From NCBI GenBank assembly GCA_002343685.1, contig DDRS01000033.1, forward strand, positions 1 to 64,000: DNA of 64,000 bases, in the 5' to 3' direction. Source of the stretch: Thiobacillus denitrificans. GTDB lineage: Bacteria; Pseudomonadota; Gammaproteobacteria; Burkholderiales; Thiobacillaceae. Each line of letters opens with the position of its first letter. The stretch's first letter is position 1. Below, piece by piece: positions 52,114 through 60,643 of this stretch. A program made the translations under genes and the position numbers. The notes below the pieces were generated by a model. The model searched no databases. It was not told the DNA's origin and saw only the letters and a program-made list of their open reading frames with translations.

Positions 52114-54036
52114 ATGGCGGAAAAAAACCGGATACTCGATGCACTGAATGAGCAGGCCTTGCTGCTGCCGAGCCTGGTCAACCGTGCGCTCGTCGCGAAC
52201 GACCGTGTGAAGTATCGCTTCACCCTGCTGCAGGCTGCCCAAGCCCATGCCGAGCGGCCGGACGCCGTGACATCCAGCCTGCGCGCCGAGCGATTGGCCG
52301 CCGGCGTGCAGGACGGCAATCTGGACCGGGTGGTCGGGGATTCGGAACGGATCGGGAAGGGGCGTTATCACATACCGGATTCGTCGCGCATCATCCGGGA
52401 GGCATATGCAGATGCGGCGGAGATGCTGGAGCCGCTACGTGCCGCCGAGATACCCGAGAGCGTGGTATTCGCACAGCGCCTGCAGGTTTTCGCCATGCCC
52501 GATTCAGGTAACGACGAGCTGGCCGCCGGCGAGATCCATGCCGTCACTTCGGGAGACCGGGCGTCCGGGGACAGCCTCCATCTGCTGGTGATGGACATGC
52601 ATCGGGCCCTCAATGCGTTGCAGGCGAGCCTGGCCAGCGAGACCATCGATGGTTGCCGTGCCTATGGCATCCGCGATGCCGACCGCGCATTGATCGCTGC
52701 GTTCATGGAAGGCATCAACCGGACCGCCCCGCTCAAGTTCGACCATCCTGGCCTGTCTGCGACGGCAACCCGCGTGGGGGACAAACTGGTGCTGCAGAAC
52801 GATATCGGAACCACGGATGCGCACGTGCTGGTGATTCATGTCGCCGGCCGGACCGCGACCGTCACCTATACCGATGTCCATCTGCCGCGGCTGCTTTTTT
52901 TCCAGAGCCTGTTCGACGGTTACGAGGTCGAGTGGCAGGACACCCGCTCGCGCAAGGACGCGGGCATGGAGGATGGGGTCTACCACCTCTGCGTGGGAAG
53001 CTACACGAGCCGCAGCGGTGCCCGGCTTCGCGAATATCTTGGCCATCTCGGTTCGCGCCTGGTCTTCCTCATCGACTGGAACCGGGCGCGCAAGCGCTTG
53101 CGCCTGTTCGTTCCGCACAAGGCATCCATCGAACTGCTCAAGTGGGCGGCCGATGGAAATATCGGCCACATGGCCTGGCTCAAGGCGGGTGGCGAACAGC
53201 TGATTTTCGATGCCATGAGCTTTGCCTATGGCGGACAACTCAGGCCGGGCGACCGGCTGGATGCGTTGTTGACCGAGACCCGCGCGGTGCGGTTTCTGCG
53301 CTTCAATCTGAAGCAGGCGCTCGAGGGCCTGACGCAGGGTCGGCCGGTTTCGCTCGTGGCGGACGAAATCCGTACCGAACTGGCCTCGCAGGTGCGCTCC
53401 ACTGAAGATGCCATGCTGGATACCGCGCTCGAACATGCGGGGTTGATCGTCGAGTTGGCCGACACGGTGCGCGCGGCACTGGAGGCAGCGCAGGCAGGTC
53501 GACAGCGCGAGGTGGCCGCCATGGCGGAACGGGCCAAGGGTTGGGAAACGGCGGCGGATCTCGAATTGAACAATGCACGCAGCACCTTGCTTGAGGGCGA
53601 CAATTTCGTGTTGCAGTTGATGAGCGAGGCCGACGATATTGCCGACGATCTGGAAGAGGCCGTATTCCACATCACGCTCTCGCCCATGGCGTCGAGCCGC
53701 TCGATCGCCGCACTCGACAAGCTCGTCGATCCGGTCGCCCACGCCAGCCGCGAGCTGGTCAAAGCCTTGGCGGCTTCGCGCCATGCCCGGCGCGGCGTCC
53801 CGCGCGAGGATATGGACGATTTCCTGCAAGCGGTGCATGCCATCCGGACCATGGAGCATGCGAGCGACCTGGCCGAGCGGGAAGTCAAACGTGCGCTGGC
53901 AAACGACGCGCGGCCATTCTCCGAAGTGTTCGGTATCGTCGAAGCGGCGCGCAATCTCGAAGAGGCCGCGGATGGCCTGATGCACGTTGCCTTGTTGCTG
54001 CGCGATCACGTGATGGGGAAGGTGATCCATGCCTAA
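52114..54036 (+). CDS. Large PhoU/DUF47-like protein of unknown function
   Basis: The 640-residue product has no signal peptide. Its N-terminal two-thirds (with YHIPDSSRIIREAYADAAEML, LVIHVAGRTATVTYTDVHLPRLLFFQSLF and LFVPHKASIELLKWAADGNIGH) match nothing I recognise. The C-terminal third (about 430-640) is a helical bundle with DNFVLQLMSEADDIADDLEEAVFHITLSP and EDMDDFLQAVHAIRTMEHASDLAEREV, resembling the PhoU/DUF47 fold with its acidic metal-binding repeats. No Shine-Dalgarno precedes the ATG. It overlaps the PPDK-like gene by 8 bases, so the two products very probably act together. Confidence 0.75.
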   Translation: MAEKNRILDALNEQALLLPSLVNRALVANDRVKYRFTLLQAAQAHAERPDAVTSSLRAERLAAGVQDGNLDRVVGDSERIGKGRYHIPDSSRIIREAYADAAEMLEPLRAAEIPESVVFAQRLQVFAMPDSGNDELAAGEIHAVTSGDRASGDSLHLLVMDMHRALNALQASLASETIDGCRAYGIRDADRALIAAFMEGINRTAPLKFDHPGLSATATRVGDKLVLQNDIGTTDAHVLVIHVAGRTATVTYTDVHLPRLLFFQSLFDGYEVEWQDTRSRKDAGMEDGVYHLCVGSYTSRSGARLREYLGHLGSRLVFLIDWNRARKRLRLFVPHKASIELLKWAADGNIGHMAWLKAGGEQLIFDAMSFAYGGQLRPGDRLDALLTETRAVRFLRFNLKQALEGLTQGRPVSLVADEIRTELASQVRSTEDAMLDTALEHAGLIVELADTVRAALEAAQAGRQREVAAMAERAKGWETAADLELNNARSTLLEGDNFVLQLMSEADDIADDLEEAVFHITLSPMASSRSIAALDKLVDPVAHASRELVKALAASRHARRGVPREDMDDFLQAVHAIRTMEHASDLAEREVKRALANDARPFSEVFGIVEAARNLEEAADGLMHVALLLRDHVMGKVIHA

Positions 54037-55639
54037 GGGAAAGAGCAAGACTGCCGCGCGCCTCGCCATCTTCGATCTCAATGGTCGCGATGGCGTGCCG
54101 GACGCACAGCTCGCCGGCTTCAAGGCGCACAATCTGATTCGCATGGCGGCCTTGGGGCTGCCGGTTCCTCAGGGCTTCGTCATGGGAACGGACTGGTGCA
54201 GCGCAGTCCGCAGCGGCGACGGTGTCCGGTCGCATCTATCCGAGGCGCTGCAAGCCGGCATCCGTGACCTGGAACGTGCCAGCGGTCTGGGATTTGGCAG
54301 CGCACGCCGTCCCCTGTTGGTGTCGGTCCGCTCGGGTGCGCCGGTCTCCATGCCGGGCATGATGGAAACCGTACTCAACGTCGGGCTCAACGATGTCTCG
54401 CTGGCGGGGATGCTGCGCCTGACGGGCGATCATCGCTTGGTGTGGGATTCCTATCGCCGGCTGATCCAGGCCTTTGCCGAGATCGTGGCGGGCGTTCCGG
54501 CCGCGCCGTTCGAGGCGGCACTGGATGCCACCCTGCGCCGTACCGGCGCCGATACCGCGCGGCAACTGGATTTCCGAGCGCTGCGCGATCTGGCTCGAAC
54601 TTATCTTGTGCTATACGGCGATCACACCGGCCAGGCATTTCCGCAGGATCCATTCGAGCAACTGGCTGCCGCCACCCGTGCCGTGTTTGCGTCGTGGATG
54701 TCTGAGAAGGCAGTCGAATACCGGCGACTGAACAACTTGCCGGACAATCTCGGTACTGCAGTCACCGTGCAGCGCATGGTGTTTGGCAATGCCGGCGGCA
54801 ATTCGGGCGCTGGCGTCGGTTTCACGCGCGATCCGTCAAATGGGGAGAACCGGCTGTACATCGACTGGCTGCAGCAGGCCCAGGGCGAGGACATTGTCTC
54901 GGGACGCCGTCGGGTGGCGGCCGAAGACGATGTGCCGGCCTGGCTGACCCGGAAACTCACCTTGGTCGGCGAATCATTGGAGAACGCCTTTCGCGATGCC
55001 CAGGAGTTCGAATTCACTGTCGAGAATGGCGAGCTTTTCATGCTGCAGACCCGTACCGCGAAACGCACGGCACTGGCGTCGCTGCGCATTGCGGTCGATC
55101 AGGTCGAGAGCGGCCTCATCAATCCCGAAGTGGCATTGAACAGGCTGTCGGGCATCGATATCGACAACCTGATCCTCCGCCATGTCGATTCCGCCACACC
55201 GCCTTTGGGTCGCGCGATTCCAGCCGGAACCGGTGTGGCCCAGGGGCCGGCCGCCTTTTCGATCAAGGCGGCGCTGGCCTTCGCCGAACGCGGTACCCCC
55301 GCCATCCTGGTACGCAACGACGTCGCGACCAGCGACATTGCCGGTATTGCAGTCGTCAGCGGCGTACTCACTGCGAGCGGTGGACGCACTTCGCATGCTG
55401 CCGTTGTCGCGCGTCAGATGGGCAAGGTCTGTCTCGTCGGCTGCACCGATCTGCACATCGACGAACATACGGCGCAGGCCATGCTGGGTCAAACCCGTAT
55501 TTTCGAGGGCGATGCCCTTTGTCTCGATGGCGATGCCGGAACCATCTATGCCGATTCGCCCAAGATCGGTACCGAGCGGCCGGAGGCCCTGATTGCCCGT
55601 GTCAGGGCGTGGCAAACGCCACCCCAGGATCATCCGTAA
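54029..55639 (+). CDS. PPDK-like ATP-grasp/phosphohistidine protein lacking the PEP-binding barrel
   Basis: The 536-residue product is the N-terminal two-thirds of pyruvate phosphate dikinase. Evidence is LLVSVRSGAPVSMPGMMETVLNVGLND, GNAGGNSGAGVGFTRDPSNGE, QGEDIVSGRRR and LFMLQTRTAKRTA in the ATP-binding part. The swivelling phosphohistidine domain has ASGGRTSHAAVVARQMGKVCLVGC, with catalytic His456. The C-terminal PEP/pyruvate TIM barrel (about 350 residues in a normal PPDK of about 880) is absent, and the frame ends naturally after the His domain with RVRAWQTPPQDHP. Phosphate or pyrophosphate from ATP could thus be passed to another acceptor, perhaps via the coupled PhoU-like protein. Annotation as ppdK would be misleading. 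Confidence 0.85.
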   Translation: MPKGKSKTAARLAIFDLNGRDGVPDAQLAGFKAHNLIRMAALGLPVPQGFVMGTDWCSAVRSGDGVRSHLSEALQAGIRDLERASGLGFGSARRPLLVSVRSGAPVSMPGMMETVLNVGLNDVSLAGMLRLTGDHRLVWDSYRRLIQAFAEIVAGVPAAPFEAALDATLRRTGADTARQLDFRALRDLARTYLVLYGDHTGQAFPQDPFEQLAAATRAVFASWMSEKAVEYRRLNNLPDNLGTAVTVQRMVFGNAGGNSGAGVGFTRDPSNGENRLYIDWLQQAQGEDIVSGRRRVAAEDDVPAWLTRKLTLVGESLENAFRDAQEFEFTVENGELFMLQTRTAKRTALASLRIAVDQVESGLINPEVALNRLSGIDIDNLILRHVDSATPPLGRAIPAGTGVAQGPAAFSIKAALAFAERGTPAILVRNDVATSDIAGIAVVSGVLTASGGRTSHAAVVARQMGKVCLVGCTDLHIDEHTAQAMLGQTRIFEGDALCLDGDAGTIYADSPKIGTERPEALIARVRAWQTPPQDHP

Positions 55640-55644
55640 TCCTG

Positions 55645-55673
55645 CCGCTATGTGTCGGGGGTGCCCATAGCGG
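55645..55673 (+). terminator. Hairpin after the PPDK-like gene
   Basis: CCGCTATG pairs with CATAGCGG around a 13-base loop 6 bases after the stop codon. There is no T run, so it may be a stabilising hairpin rather than an intrinsic terminator. Confidence 0.35.
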
Positions 55674-55716
55674 TGAAGTGTTCCTATGGACATCGCATAA
55701 AAAGAAATTTTGTCTA

Positions 55717-55736
55717 TCGCAGGAAATGGCCTGCGA
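55717..55736 (-). terminator. Intrinsic terminator of the DUF1223 gene
   Basis: TCGCAGG pairs with CCTGCGA around a 6-base loop; on the minus strand it is followed by a U-rich tail (TAGACAAAATTTCTTTTT). It lies about 30 bases after the DUF1223 stop. Confidence 0.5.
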
Positions 55737-55766
55737 CCTGATTGAAACGCCCATCAAGCGCAATGA

Positions 55767-56483
55767 TCAGGGGCAGCCCGGCAATGCCAGCGCCTGCAAG
55801 GTCGCTCCGCGTGCATCGAGCACGAACGCCGTCACGCCCAGATCGGCCGCTTTCCATCCAGGTTGTAGCCTGAAGCGCTGACGGACATGGTGGGGATCGA
55901 ACGGCCCGGCCAGTTGACGTACGACATGGTCGTGATGGAGGACCCGCCGGGCGTTTTCCCCTGCAGTGACCTCCGAGCTCAGGCGGTTCTCGGTCAGGGC
56001 CAGATACAGTTGCGCCTCATGTCCGGCAGCCGGGTCGTCGAATCGGCTGTCGGCCTGGACTTCCATGCGGTCGGCCGATTGGGCCAGCGTGAGCGCCAGA
56101 CGGACCGGTGCGGGCGCGGTCGAGCGAACGGGCAGGCCGCGTTGCCAGGCGCGGTAATCCTGGCCGTCGAGCATCACCTGCGGCGTGTAGACCCAACCGG
56201 CCCCGTTGTTGCGAGCCCGCTGGCGCTGGCTGAAAGCGGCCTGGGCAAACGGGTCGCGCCAGCCCAGCCGGTCCCAGTAATCCACGTGGAATGCCAGCGG
56301 CACCACCCCGGCATCGTCAGGCAGGTGCGATAGCCAGCGGTCGGCTGGCGGGCAGGAACTGCAACCCTCCGAGGTATACAGTTCGAGCAGGCTGTTGCGC
56401 GATGCGCCGCTGACGGCATTGCAGGTGGCGGCATCCGCGACAGGGATGGCCAGGACACAGCAGAACAGCAGGACGATACGCAT
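55767..56483 (-). CDS. DUF1223 family exported thioredoxin-like protein
   Basis: The 238-residue product has a signal peptide (MRIVLLFCCVLAIPVADA). A thioredoxin-like motif, LLELYTSEGCSSCPPADRWLSHL, is followed by VPLAFHVDYWDRLGWRDPFA and WVYTPQVMLDG, the DUF1223 signature. The CSSC pair suggests a redox role in the periplasm; the substrate is unknown. GGGAGA precedes the ATG. Confidence 0.92.
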   Translation of the reverse strand: MRIVLLFCCVLAIPVADAATCNAVSGASRNSLLELYTSEGCSSCPPADRWLSHLPDDAGVVPLAFHVDYWDRLGWRDPFAQAAFSQRQRARNNGAGWVYTPQVMLDGQDYRAWQRGLPVRSTAPAPVRLALTLAQSADRMEVQADSRFDDPAAGHEAQLYLALTENRLSSEVTAGENARRVLHHDHVVRQLAGPFDPHHVRQRFRLQPGWKAADLGVTAFVLDARGATLQALALPGCP

Positions 56484-56936
56484 GAGATCTCCCGTCGGGA
56501 ATCTCTTGGTCGCGCGGGACGAACGGTCCTTACAAGCCGAATCGCGGCCGGTCGTGTTGGACGCAGGAAATCACAAAAATATATCTTATGCGCGCTATGC
56601 CAGCCGCAGTGCGTTCCCGCGAGGTGGATTGTCCTGCGGATTGGATGGCGCGTACTGAACCGCCAGAGATGCTGCGGGCATTGCCGGCCTGCGGCGAGGT
56701 GCGGTGTCTGAATACCCTATGTATACAGGCGTGGATGGAAATCCGGCAATGCGTTTCCCTCATCGAATTGCCGTGTCCCGGTTCCTGGGAATCTAACCGG
56801 CTGGACGTCATGATGCCGGCAAGGAGAAGCACATATATCGATATATACGATAGATAAGATATAAAAAAATCGTTTGTTAAATAGTTATCGAAAATCTACT
56901 CTGGGCGCCTCAAGGTTTTTGGAAAGGGAACCCTCG
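56484..56936. other. Long intergenic region upstream of cfa
   Basis: About 450 bases without a supported gene. The last 110 bases are strongly AT-rich, with a perfect 14-base palindrome ATATATCGATATAT (56833-56846) and GATAGATAAGATATAAAAAAATCG, likely the cfa promoter. An 89-codon plus-strand ORF (56588-56857) has five Cys but no ribosome site and no family resemblance. Confidence 0.4.
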
Positions 56937-58109
56937 ATGCAAACGGAAGATGCACTCGTCCTTGACCCTGCCGGGGATGCGCCGCCGCTCCCGCCGCCCC
57001 CCACCATCCTCCGCGAGCTTGCCGGCGATGCCGGTGTCACGATCAATGGCGACGCCCCCTGGGATATCCGGATACTCGATGAACGCGTCTACCAGCTTGT
57101 CTTGACGAAGGGGTCGCTCGGTTTCGGCGAGGCCTATATGGACGGCATGTGGGAGTGCGAGCGGCTGGACCAGCTTTTTCACCGTCTTCTGGGCGCCCGG
57201 GTCGAGGAAAAAATCGACAACTGGTCGCAGCTGCGCCTGCTGGGCGAGATTCTGCGCCACAGCCTGTTCAACCTCCAATCCAGCCGGCGCGCCTTCCAGG
57301 TGGGCGAGCAGCACTACGACATCGGCAACGACGTGTTCGAGGCCATGCTCGACCCTACCATGAGCTACTCCTGCGCCTACTGGCACAACGCGGCCGGGCT
57401 GCGGGACGCGCAACTGAAAAAACTCGACATGATCTGCCGCAAGCTTGAGCTGAAGCCCGGCGAACGCATGCTCGAAATCGGTTGCGGATGGGGCGGGCTG
57501 GCCCGCTATGCGGCAGAACACTACGGCGTCGAGGTGGTCGGCATCACCATCTCGAAAGAGCAGCAGAAACTGGCACGGGCGCGCTGCGAGGGCCTGCCGG
57601 TATCGATCGAACTGATGGACTATCGGGACCTTACCGAACAATACGACAAGATCGTTTCGGTGGGCATGTTCGAGCATGTCGGCCCGAAAAACTACGCCGT
57701 CTATTTCGACACGGCGCATCGCGCGCTCAAGGACGACGGATTGTTCCTGCTGCATACCATCGGCAACTCCGTCACATCGCCGAAGACCGATGCCTGGATC
57801 GACAAATACATTTTTCCCAATGGCAAGCTGCCATCGGCCAAAGAGATCGCATCAACCCTGGAAAGCCGCTTCCTGATCGAGGACTGGCACAACTTTGGTC
57901 AGGATTACGACCATACCCTGATGGCCTGGTGGGAAAACTTCGACACCGCCTGGCCTTTCCTGGAAGCCAAGTACGGCAAGCGCTTCTATCGCATGTGGAA
58001 ATACTATCTGATGAGTTGCGCGGGTTTTTTCCGGTCCCGCCAGGGCCAGCTCTGGCAGCTGGTCCTGAGCAAGCCGGAAAGAGGGGGTGTCTATCGTTCG
58101 GTACGGTAA
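56937..58109 (+). CDS. cfa: Cyclopropane-fatty-acyl-phospholipid synthase
   Basis: The ATG at 56937 (AAGGGA upstream) gives 390 residues. Motifs are GSLGFGEAYMDGMWECERLD, HYDIGNDVFEAMLDPTMSYSCAYW, the SAM loop MLEIGCGWGGLARYAAEHYGVEVVGIT, SVGMFEHVGPKNY and the C-terminal YDHTLMAWWENFDTAWPFLEAKYGKRFYRMWKYYLMSCAGFFR. It methylates unsaturated phospholipid chains at the membrane surface in stationary or stress conditions. Confidence 0.95.
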   Translation: MQTEDALVLDPAGDAPPLPPPPTILRELAGDAGVTINGDAPWDIRILDERVYQLVLTKGSLGFGEAYMDGMWECERLDQLFHRLLGARVEEKIDNWSQLRLLGEILRHSLFNLQSSRRAFQVGEQHYDIGNDVFEAMLDPTMSYSCAYWHNAAGLRDAQLKKLDMICRKLELKPGERMLEIGCGWGGLARYAAEHYGVEVVGITISKEQQKLARARCEGLPVSIELMDYRDLTEQYDKIVSVGMFEHVGPKNYAVYFDTAHRALKDDGLFLLHTIGNSVTSPKTDAWIDKYIFPNGKLPSAKEIASTLESRFLIEDWHNFGQDYDHTLMAWWENFDTAWPFLEAKYGKRFYRMWKYYLMSCAGFFRSRQGQLWQLVLSKPERGGVYRSVR

Positions 58110-58115
58110 CGCGCT

Positions 58116-58910
58116 TTACAGCAAGCCCAGTTCCGCATCGGTCGCGTTGTGCGCATACTTGTTTCGCGGTGGCCAGGGGCGAACACGCCAGTCGGGTACC
58201 GGCGACAGGGAAGACTTCGTTCGGCCGGGCGGCAAGGCGCCGTTCCCGGCTCCCTTCGAATAGTCGTAATAGAGCTTGACCACTTCCTCCAAGGTCGTCT
58301 GCTGGGCGGCCGGATGCGACATGCAGGCGTCGACCCACGCGCGCACGCGGGCGTAGCGAGCGTCGTCGGGTAGCGTGAAGCCTTCGTAATATTCCAGAAA
58401 CCAGAAACGCTCGAAGAACGGCGTGAACACGGTCTCCGCCCAGCCGAATGTTTCGAACAGGAAGGGGCCGGACGGCGCGTGCTCCAGCAGGAAATCGTTC
58501 AGCAGGGCATATTGCTTCAGCATGTCTTCCCGCAGGACCGCGCAGCGTGCGGGGTCCTGGTTCATCAGCCAGGTGTAGCCCTGGCTGAAAAAATCGGCAT
58601 CCATCCGCGTCAGCATGTTTTCCACCGCACGCCGGTAAGGATCGCGCTGGGCGACCGGATGTTCCGGATAGATGTCTTCGAGATACTGCAGGATGACCAG
58701 GCTTTCCTTGATGATGTGCCCGTCGGCCGTTTCCAGGACCGGCAATGCCGTGGTGCCGCGGGTCTTTTTCAGCAGCCAGTCGGGACGCGGCTGGGTGATG
58801 TCGATCACCTGGAAGTCGATTTCGTCGCGGCGGCCCTTCAACGTCAGCAGGATGTCCAGCCGCTGGCAGAACGGGCAGACGGGAATGTGGTAAATGATGG
58901 GCTTGCTCAT
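58116..58910 (-). CDS. Glutathione S-transferase family protein
   Basis: The 264-residue product has a thioredoxin-fold N-domain with the Cys motif IPVCPFCQRLDILLTLKG, the cis-Pro TTALPVLET and the glutathione-binding IKESLVILQYLEDIYPEHP; a helical C-domain follows (about 95-230). A CPFC start is typical of omega/glutaredoxin-like GSTs. The C-terminal 40 residues are polar and Pro/Arg-rich. It is convergent with cfa, 6 bases apart. Confidence 0.9.
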   Translation of the reverse strand: MSKPIIYHIPVCPFCQRLDILLTLKGRRDEIDFQVIDITQPRPDWLLKKTRGTTALPVLETADGHIIKESLVILQYLEDIYPEHPVAQRDPYRRAVENMLTRMDADFFSQGYTWLMNQDPARCAVLREDMLKQYALLNDFLLEHAPSGPFLFETFGWAETVFTPFFERFWFLEYYEGFTLPDDARYARVRAWVDACMSHPAAQQTTLEEVVKLYYDYSKGAGNGALPPGRTKSSLSPVPDWRVRPWPPRNKYAHNATDAELGLL

Positions 58911-58960
58911 GGTTGGGAGGGGGGTATGGCCCTGGAGAAAAGCCGACGATAACGCAAATG

Positions 58961-59017
58961 GGCGGTCGCCGCGCCAATTCCCCGGCTACCGCCTGTCGTG
59001 AGCATGATTTTCTTCAA
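58961..59017 (-). pseudogene. Relic of a short-chain dehydrogenase (N-terminal fragment)
   Basis: On the minus strand the sequence reads LKKIMLTTGGSRGIGAATA, the Rossmann-fold start of SDR enzymes with the TGxxxGIG motif, and then loses similarity after 19 codons (HLRYRRLFSR). No downstream SDR sequence is present before the GST gene. It is best explained as a truncated remnant. Confidence 0.5.
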
Positions 59018-59103
59018 TTTCGACGGCCCCCCATTTTTCGTTGCAGGGTTCATGAAGGCCCGGCTTGCACGTGAAGTCGGGGAGGCATCCCGGGCTACGG
59101 GCG

Positions 59104-59580
59104 TTACCGTCCGTATGCAGCTTCCCCCCGGATGGTCATGACCGTACTCGTTGCGAGCGCGACCGCTTTGCCGTCGTCCCGGATGATTTCGCATTCGTAA
59201 TGTGTCAGCGTCTTCCCGTGCTGGACCTGCCGTGCGGTCGCGGTCAGCACGGATCGCCACACGGGCCGGAAGAAGCTGATCCTGAGGTCGATGCTGGCGA
59301 AGGTTTCGCCCTCTGCGATGGCGGTCGAGTGTGCGGTTCCGATAGTGGCGTCCGCCAGTTCGCACAACATGCCACCGTGCACGGTGCCTTGCTGGTTGCC
59401 ATGGATGGCCGCATCCGCATCCAGTTCGACTTGCGCATACCCCACGTCGACATCCGTAATCCTGAACCCCAGAAGCTGCGAGATTGCAGTGGGGTAACGC
59501 ATCTCCGTGGTGGCGTCGGCAGGCAGGCTGCCATCGAGTTGCCGTCGCAGAAACGCGAGCGTAGACAGTTTGCTGTTCAT
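59104..59580 (-). CDS. PaaI-type hotdog thioesterase
   Basis: The ATG at 59580 with GGAGG 4 bases upstream gives 158 residues. The hotdog core has IHGNQQGTVHGGMLCELADATIGTAHST with the catalytic Asp region, IDLRISFFRPVWRSVLTATAR and HYECEIIRDDGKAVALATSTVMTIRG. It hydrolyses acyl-CoA thioesters; substrate unknown. It is divergent from a LysR gene that may control it. Confidence 0.88.
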   Translation of the reverse strand: MNSKLSTLAFLRRQLDGSLPADATTEMRYPTAISQLLGFRITDVDVGYAQVELDADAAIHGNQQGTVHGGMLCELADATIGTAHSTAIAEGETFASIDLRISFFRPVWRSVLTATARQVQHGKTLTHYECEIIRDDGKAVALATSTVMTIRGEAAYGR

Positions 59581-59657
59581 GCATCCTCCGATGAATGACC
59601 CCATGAACCGTTCATGCGGATCTGGGCGGCTAGTCTACGGTCGTGTTCTAAATATTT

Positions 59658-59675
59658 ATAATTGATTGTAGTTAT
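59658..59675 (+). promoter_or_regulatory. Candidate LysR-type operator between divergent genes
   Basis: ATAATT-GATTGT-AGTTAT is an imperfect AT-rich palindrome with T-N11-A spacing, placed between the divergent thioesterase and LysR genes, 25 bases before the LysR ATG. Confidence 0.3.
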
Positions 59676-59699
59676 TAAAAATAATAGGAGAAACCTATT

Positions 59700-60614
59700 A
59701 TGAAAATCCAGCATCTCCGCTTCCTGGCTGCAGTAGTGGAGTATGGCGGCGTGATCAAGGCGGCCGAGCGGCTGCATCTTTCGCAGCCGTCCGTGTCAGC
59801 CGGCCTCAAGGCGCTGGAGCAGACGCTGGGCCGGCCGCTCTTCGACCGTTCCATCCCGGCCAACCGGCCGCTTCGCCTGACGCCGGCAGGCCGCCGCTTC
59901 TATCGGCATGCGCGAGAGATCCTCAGGCAATGCGATGCGGCGCGTGCCGATTTTCTGGGCGAGGCCGAGGAACTACAACGGATTCGCGTGGGCGTGCTCA
60001 ATACCCTGCCGTACGAGGCGATTGCCGCGCTGGTTCAAGCGGTGGCAAAACAGGCGCCTAACGTGCAACTGGAGGTTTGGGAAGCTTCCGCCGAGCGTGT
60101 GGCCGGATGGCTCGCCCAGGCGCGGATCGACCTCGGCTGGACGAACGTCAGCGATCTCGCCGTCAACGCGCGCGTATTATGGCGCGAACCTCTGGTTGCC
60201 GTGGTGGCGCCGGACCATCCGCTCGCACAGACGTCCGGGCCCATTTCGGTTCGGGATTTGGGGGCGCATCCGTTTGTACACCGATCGACTTGCGAGCTGG
60301 ATGCGGTAGGCCGTGCGCAGTTGAAGGCCGCCGGCGTGACGCTGCGTGTGACCGTGCGTGCCGAACGTGAAGAACTTGCTTTCCGGCTGATACGAAATGG
60401 GAAGGGAATGACCCTGGCGCCGCGCAGCCTCGTGCCGGACGACCTGGTGGCCGTGCCGGTCTCGGGCTTGGGCGTGGCGAGAACCATCGGGCTTGAATGG
60501 CGCGAGGGCCTGGATCCGATGCTGCCTGGCCTTGTCGCCGATGCGATGGAGGAGGTGATGTCTCTGATGCCCGTGTCGGCGGAAACAGGCAGGCAATCGA
60601 AACGAGCCGGATAG
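59700..60614 (+). CDS. LysR-family transcriptional regulator
   Basis: The 304-residue product has the LysR winged helix (MKIQHLRFLAAVVEYGGVIKAAERLHLSQPSVSAGLKALEQTLGRPLF) and a C-terminal periplasmic-binding-like effector domain (about 90-295; VGVLNTLPYEAIAALV, DHPLAQTSGPISVRDLGAHPFV). An AGGAGA ribosome site is present. It probably regulates itself and the divergent thioesterase; the effector is unknown. Confidence 0.93.
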   Translation: MKIQHLRFLAAVVEYGGVIKAAERLHLSQPSVSAGLKALEQTLGRPLFDRSIPANRPLRLTPAGRRFYRHAREILRQCDAARADFLGEAEELQRIRVGVLNTLPYEAIAALVQAVAKQAPNVQLEVWEASAERVAGWLAQARIDLGWTNVSDLAVNARVLWREPLVAVVAPDHPLAQTSGPISVRDLGAHPFVHRSTCELDAVGRAQLKAAGVTLRVTVRAEREELAFRLIRNGKGMTLAPRSLVPDDLVAVPVSGLGVARTIGLEWREGLDPMLPGLVADAMEEVMSLMPVSAETGRQSKRAG

Positions 60615-60643
60615 GAAGGGCGTCGGGCCGCGCAGATCTGCAC

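Noticed and set aside
56588..56857. 89-codon plus-strand ORF upstream of cfa
   Set aside because: No ribosome site, no family resemblance, ends in the AT-rich promoter region.
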